The notes beneath the pieces are model-generated. The model was given only the letters and a program-made list of their open reading frames with translations. It had not been told where the DNA came from and did no database searches. From assembly GCA_002862325.1 (NCBI GenBank), contig PKCT01000003.1:1-9118 (forward strand): DNA of 9,118 nt, read 5' to 3'. A program made the translations under genes and the position numbers. The stretch comes from Phycisphaerae bacterium. GTDB lineage: Bacteria; Planctomycetota; Phycisphaerae; Phycisphaerales; SM1A02. This document shows positions 6,734 through 9,118 of the stretch, piece by piece (positions within the stretch are counted from its first letter, which is position 1; the number at the start of each line of letters is the position of its first letter).

Positions 6734-8446
6734 ATGGCAGTGAAGGACCTGTCCTTTGATACCGACGCCCGAAAGGCCCTCCTTGCGGGCGTTGAGAAGC
6801 TTTCGGCCGCCGTCAAGAGCACGCTCGGCCCCCGAGGCCGAAGCGCCGTTATCGACAAGAGTTGGGGCGGCCCCACCGTCACCAAGGACGGCGTGAGCGT
6901 GGCCGAGGAGATCGAACTCCGCGACAAGGTGGAGAACGTCGGGGCACGGCTCGTACGCGAAGCGGCGAGCAAGACCAGCGACGATGCCGGCGACGGCACC
7001 ACCACCGCGACCGTCCTCGCCGAAGCGATCTTCAGGGCGGGCTTGAAGCAGGTCACCGCCGGCGTCGACGCGAACGCGCTCGTTCGCGGCATGAAGAAGG
7101 GCGTCGAGGCCGTCGTCGCCGAGATCCAGTCGACCGCTCGCCCGGTGACCGACGTCAAGGGCGGCATCGCCGCGGTCGCGACGATCTCCGGTAACAACGA
7201 CCCCTCGGTCGGCAAGATTATGGCGGAGGCGTTCAAGCGCGTCGGCGATGACGGCGTGATCACCATCGAGGAGGGCAAGGGCCGCGAGACGGAGATCGAC
7301 GTCGTCGAAGGTATGCAGTTCGATCGGGGCTACCTGAGTCCCAACTTCGTGACCGACGCCGATGCGATGAAGGTCGTCCTCGAGAAGCCGCTCATCCTCG
7401 TCCACGAGGACAAGATCGACTCGATCACCAAGTTCGTGCCCTTCCTCGAGAAGGCCATGGCGGCGAAGAAGCCCCTGCTGATCGTGGCCGAGGACGTGAC
7501 CGGCGAAGCGTTGTCGACGCTCGTGATCAACAAGCTCCGCGGCGTACTGCAGGTCTGTGCGGTGAAGGCTCCCGGATACGGCGATCGTCGCAAGGCGATG
7601 CTCGAGGACCTCGCCGTCCTCACCGGCGGCACCGCGATCATGAAGGACCTCGGCACCGAACTCGACTCGGTCGAACTGACCGATCTCGGACGGGCCAAGA
7701 AGGTGGAGATCACCGCCGACAACACCGTCGTGATCGAGGGCGCCGGTGCGACCCCCGACATCAACGGTCGCTGCGACCAGATCCGAGCCGAGATCGATCG
7801 AACCGACAGCGACTACGACCGCGAGAAGCTCCAGGAACGCCTGGCCAAGCTCGCGGGCGGGGTCGCCCAGGTGAACGTCGGCGCCGGAAGCGAAGCCGAG
7901 CTCAAGGAGAAGAAGGCCCGGGTGGAGGACGCACTGCACGCCACCCGCGCCGCGGTGGCCGAGGGCGTGGTCCCCGGCGGTGGTTGCTCGTTCATTCGCG
8001 CGATTCCAGCCCTCGACAAGGCTCGCAAGTCCGTCAAGGGAGACGCGAAGTTCGGCGTCGACATCCTGACCGAGGCGCTTCAGGTTCCGCTCCGAACCAT
8101 CGCCGACAATGCCGGTGAGAAGGGATCGGTCGTCGTCGCGAAGGTCGCCGAGCTCGACGGCGAGGAAGGGTTCAACGCCCTCACGCTCGAGTACGGCAAC
8201 CTGATCGACCAGGGCGTGATCACGCCCGCCAAGGTGGACCGCTCGGCGCTCCAGAACGCCGCCAGCGTCGCGGCCCTGCTTCTCACGACCGACTGCGCGA
8301 TCGTCGATGCCCCGACCGACGACGACGGCGAAGGCGACCATGACCATGGCCACGGCGACCCGATGGGCGGCATGGGTGGCATGGGCGGCATGGGTGGAAT
8401 GCCCGGCATGGGCGGCATGGGCGGAATGCCCGGCATGGGCTTCTGA
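6734..8446 (+). CDS. groEL: Chaperonin GroEL, first copy (60 kDa chaperonin, extended His/Gly/Met tail)
   Basis: 570 residues, against about 548 in E. coli; the extra length is mainly in the tail. GroEL forms a double seven-membered ring that folds proteins in the cytoplasm with ATP and GroES. The N-terminus aligns with E. coli without gaps to residue 88: T30, G32, P33, K51, D52 and D87 (DAGDGTTTA) are intact. The catalytic Asp of VEDALHATRAA is D399 (E. coli D398), and VVPGGG follows. The apical face has Y200, F205, V235, L238, L260, V264 and I265 at the hydrophobic positions, but N204 where E. coli has Y203. GDRRKAML and SDYDREKLQERLAKLAGG are conserved. The tail has an acidic, His-bearing segment (DDDGEGDHDHGHGD; H536, H538, H540) followed by Met-Gly-Gly/Pro-Gly-Met repeats (544-570). 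It is first in a groEL-groES-groEL cluster, with groES 92 bp downstream. Confidence 0.98.
   Translation: MAVKDLSFDTDARKALLAGVEKLSAAVKSTLGPRGRSAVIDKSWGGPTVTKDGVSVAEEIELRDKVENVGARLVREAASKTSDDAGDGTTTATVLAEAIFRAGLKQVTAGVDANALVRGMKKGVEAVVAEIQSTARPVTDVKGGIAAVATISGNNDPSVGKIMAEAFKRVGDDGVITIEEGKGRETEIDVVEGMQFDRGYLSPNFVTDADAMKVVLEKPLILVHEDKIDSITKFVPFLEKAMAAKKPLLIVAEDVTGEALSTLVINKLRGVLQVCAVKAPGYGDRRKAMLEDLAVLTGGTAIMKDLGTELDSVELTDLGRAKKVEITADNTVVIEGAGATPDINGRCDQIRAEIDRTDSDYDREKLQERLAKLAGGVAQVNVGAGSEAELKEKKARVEDALHATRAAVAEGVVPGGGCSFIRAIPALDKARKSVKGDAKFGVDILTEALQVPLRTIADNAGEKGSVVVAKVAELDGEEGFNALTLEYGNLIDQGVITPAKVDRSALQNAASVAALLLTTDCAIVDAPTDDDGEGDHDHGHGDPMGGMGGMGGMGGMPGMGGMGGMPGMGF
8387..8440 (+). repeat. 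27-bp tandem duplication in the groEL1 tail
   Basis: Two adjacent 27-bp units, 8387-8413 and 8414-8440, differ at one base (t versus c at unit position 9, synonymous). Each encodes GMGGMPGMG. They follow further 9-bp GGCATGGGY units from 8363, so the whole Gly/Met tail is a short-repeat array that probably expands by slippage or unequal crossing over. Confidence 0.9.
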
Positions 8447-8504
8447 GTCCCACGCGAACATCCACCGCAAACCTCGAATCACTCACCAACAAAGAAGAGC
8501 CAAC

Positions 8505-8518
8505 CGGCCACCAGGCCG
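8505..8518 (+). repeat. Hairpin between groEL1 and groES
   Basis: CGGCC (8505-8509) and GGCCG (8514-8518) make a 5-bp stem with loop ACCA, in the 92-bp spacer, ending 8 nt before the groES Shine-Dalgarno GGAG (8527-8530). The heptamer CAACCGG occurs on both sides of it (8501-8507 and 8522-8528). There is no T-tract, so it is probably not a terminator; an mRNA processing or stability role is possible but untested. The rest of the spacer is A/C-rich without other visible structure. Confidence 0.4.
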
Positions 8519-8538
8519 AGTCAACCGGAGAACACAGC

Positions 8539-8829
8539 ATGCCCGTCCGACCTCTTGAGGATCGAATCCTCGTCAAGCCGATCGAAGCCGAGACCAAGAC
8601 CGCGTCAGGGATCTACCTGCCCGAGAGCGCTAAGGAGAAGCCGATGCAGGGCAAGGTCGTCTCAACCGGCCCCGGCAAGCTGCTCGACAACGGCGAACGC
8701 GTCAAGCCCGGCGTCAAAAAGGGCGACGTCGTGGTGTACGGCAAGTATTCCGGCACCGAAGTCGAGATCAAGAACGTGAAGCACCTCATCGTCCGAGAGA
8801 GCGAACTCCTCGGCGTGATCGAAGGCTGA
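8539..8829 (+). CDS. groES: Co-chaperonin GroES (10 kDa chaperonin)
   Basis: 96 residues, typical length. GroES forms the heptameric lid of GroEL. The N-terminus VRPLEDRILVKPIEAETKTASG is classical. The mobile loop that inserts into the GroEL apical face carries I25-Y26-L27, with Tyr in the middle of the usual I-V/M-L tripeptide. The GKVVSTGPGK strand, KPGVKKGDVVVYGKYSGTEV and the C-terminal LIVRESELLGVIEG are conserved. GGAG at 8527-8530 lies 8 nt before the ATG. It sits between two groEL genes; in the canonical groESL operon groES comes first. Being the only groES here, it probably serves GroEL1 and perhaps GroEL2. Confidence 0.97.
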   Translation: MPVRPLEDRILVKPIEAETKTASGIYLPESAKEKPMQGKVVSTGPGKLLDNGERVKPGVKKGDVVVYGKYSGTEVEIKNVKHLIVRESELLGVIEG

Positions 8830-8854
8830 CCCAAACCCCGACGGAATATCCGAG

Positions 8855-9118
8855 ATGACCACCAAGCAGATGAAGTTTGATGCCGATGCCCGCGCCGAAT
8901 TCAAGATGGGCATCGATAAGCTCGCCTCCGCGGTCGCCGTGACCATGGGACCGGCCGGCCACAACGTCGTGATGGAGAAGTCCTACGGGGGCCCGGCCGT
9001 CACGAAGGACGGCGTGAGCGTCGCCAAGGAGATCGACCTGCCCTGCCCGTTCGAGAACATGGGCGCGAAGATGGTGCAGCAGGTCGCCAAGAAGACCGCC
9101 GACGTCGCCGGCGACGGC
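8855..9118 (+). CDS. groEL: Chaperonin GroEL, second copy (3'-truncated by window edge)
   Basis: The first 88 residues are visible, open to the last base. They align without gaps with E. coli GroEL and with the first copy: KFDADAR, T30, G32, P33, KSYGGPAVTKDGVSVAKEI with K51 and D52, FENMGAKMV and D87 in AGDG, so the ATP-site residues seen are kept. It is clearly a different paralogue from GroEL1. Differences include M31, A34 and H36 (GPAGH instead of GPKGR), and P63-C64-P65 where E. coli has E-D-K and GroEL1 has R-D-K. The start lies 25 bp after the groES stop, with a weak Shine-Dalgarno (CGGA, 8842-8845), so co-transcription with groES is likely. Apical domain, catalytic Asp398 equivalent and tail are outside the window, so function cannot be judged further. 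Confidence 0.95.
   Translation, partial: MTTKQMKFDADARAEFKMGIDKLASAVAVTMGPAGHNVVMEKSYGGPAVTKDGVSVAKEIDLPCPFENMGAKMVQQVAKKTADVAGDG

Noticed and set aside
6716..8482. A 588-codon open frame antisense to groEL1
   Set aside because: It mirrors the strongly conserved GroEL coding sequence, has a low-complexity His/Ala start produced by the Gly/Met tail, and resembles no protein family; open antisense frames are expected in GC-rich genes.

Overview
The window is GC-rich and gene-dense and looks like a planctomycete chromosome, most likely of the class Phycisphaerae. Three things point there: a predicted exported protein ending in a dockerin-like CPADLNRDGQVD...LLLAAWG module, a membrane protein with an N-terminal CxxC...CPECG zinc ribbon, and a multi-copy groEL locus. 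The assignment is an inference from gene style; the window holds no rRNA or other marker that settles it.

Layout, left to right. (1) Positions 1-2223, +: the 3' part of gyrB; the first ~95 codons lie outside the window. (2) 2274-3767, +: a predicted secreted protein of unknown function with a C-terminal dockerin domain. (3) 3793-5393, -: a two-gene unit converging on the dockerin gene, transcribed from a MoxR-family AAA+ ATPase into queC (preQ0 synthase); the two overlap by 4 bp. (4) 5461-6447, +: a zinc-ribbon plus polytopic membrane protein, divergent from moxR across only 67 bp. (5) 6448-6733: a 286-bp non-coding region with a perfect 14-bp palindrome, a sigma-54-like promoter candidate and a UUCG-type hairpin. 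(6) 6734-9118, +: a chaperonin cluster in the order groEL1 - groES - groEL2, the last gene running off the window.

The chaperonin cluster is the most interesting part. It encodes two clearly different GroEL paralogues flanking one GroES. GroEL1 has an extended tail combining a His/Asp cluster with a duplicated GGM/PGM repeat, and has Asn where E. coli has Tyr203 in the substrate-binding face. GroEL2 keeps the ATP-site residues visible here but lacks the basic residues at positions 34 and 36 and has PCP at 63-65. The upstream region suggests dedicated regulation, and no CIRCE (HrcA operator) is visible. The remaining genes are housekeeping (gyrB, queC), a regulatory or chaperone-like ATPase without its usual partners in view, and two lineage-typical proteins of unknown function. 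No mobile elements, CRISPR arrays, tRNAs or rRNAs were seen.
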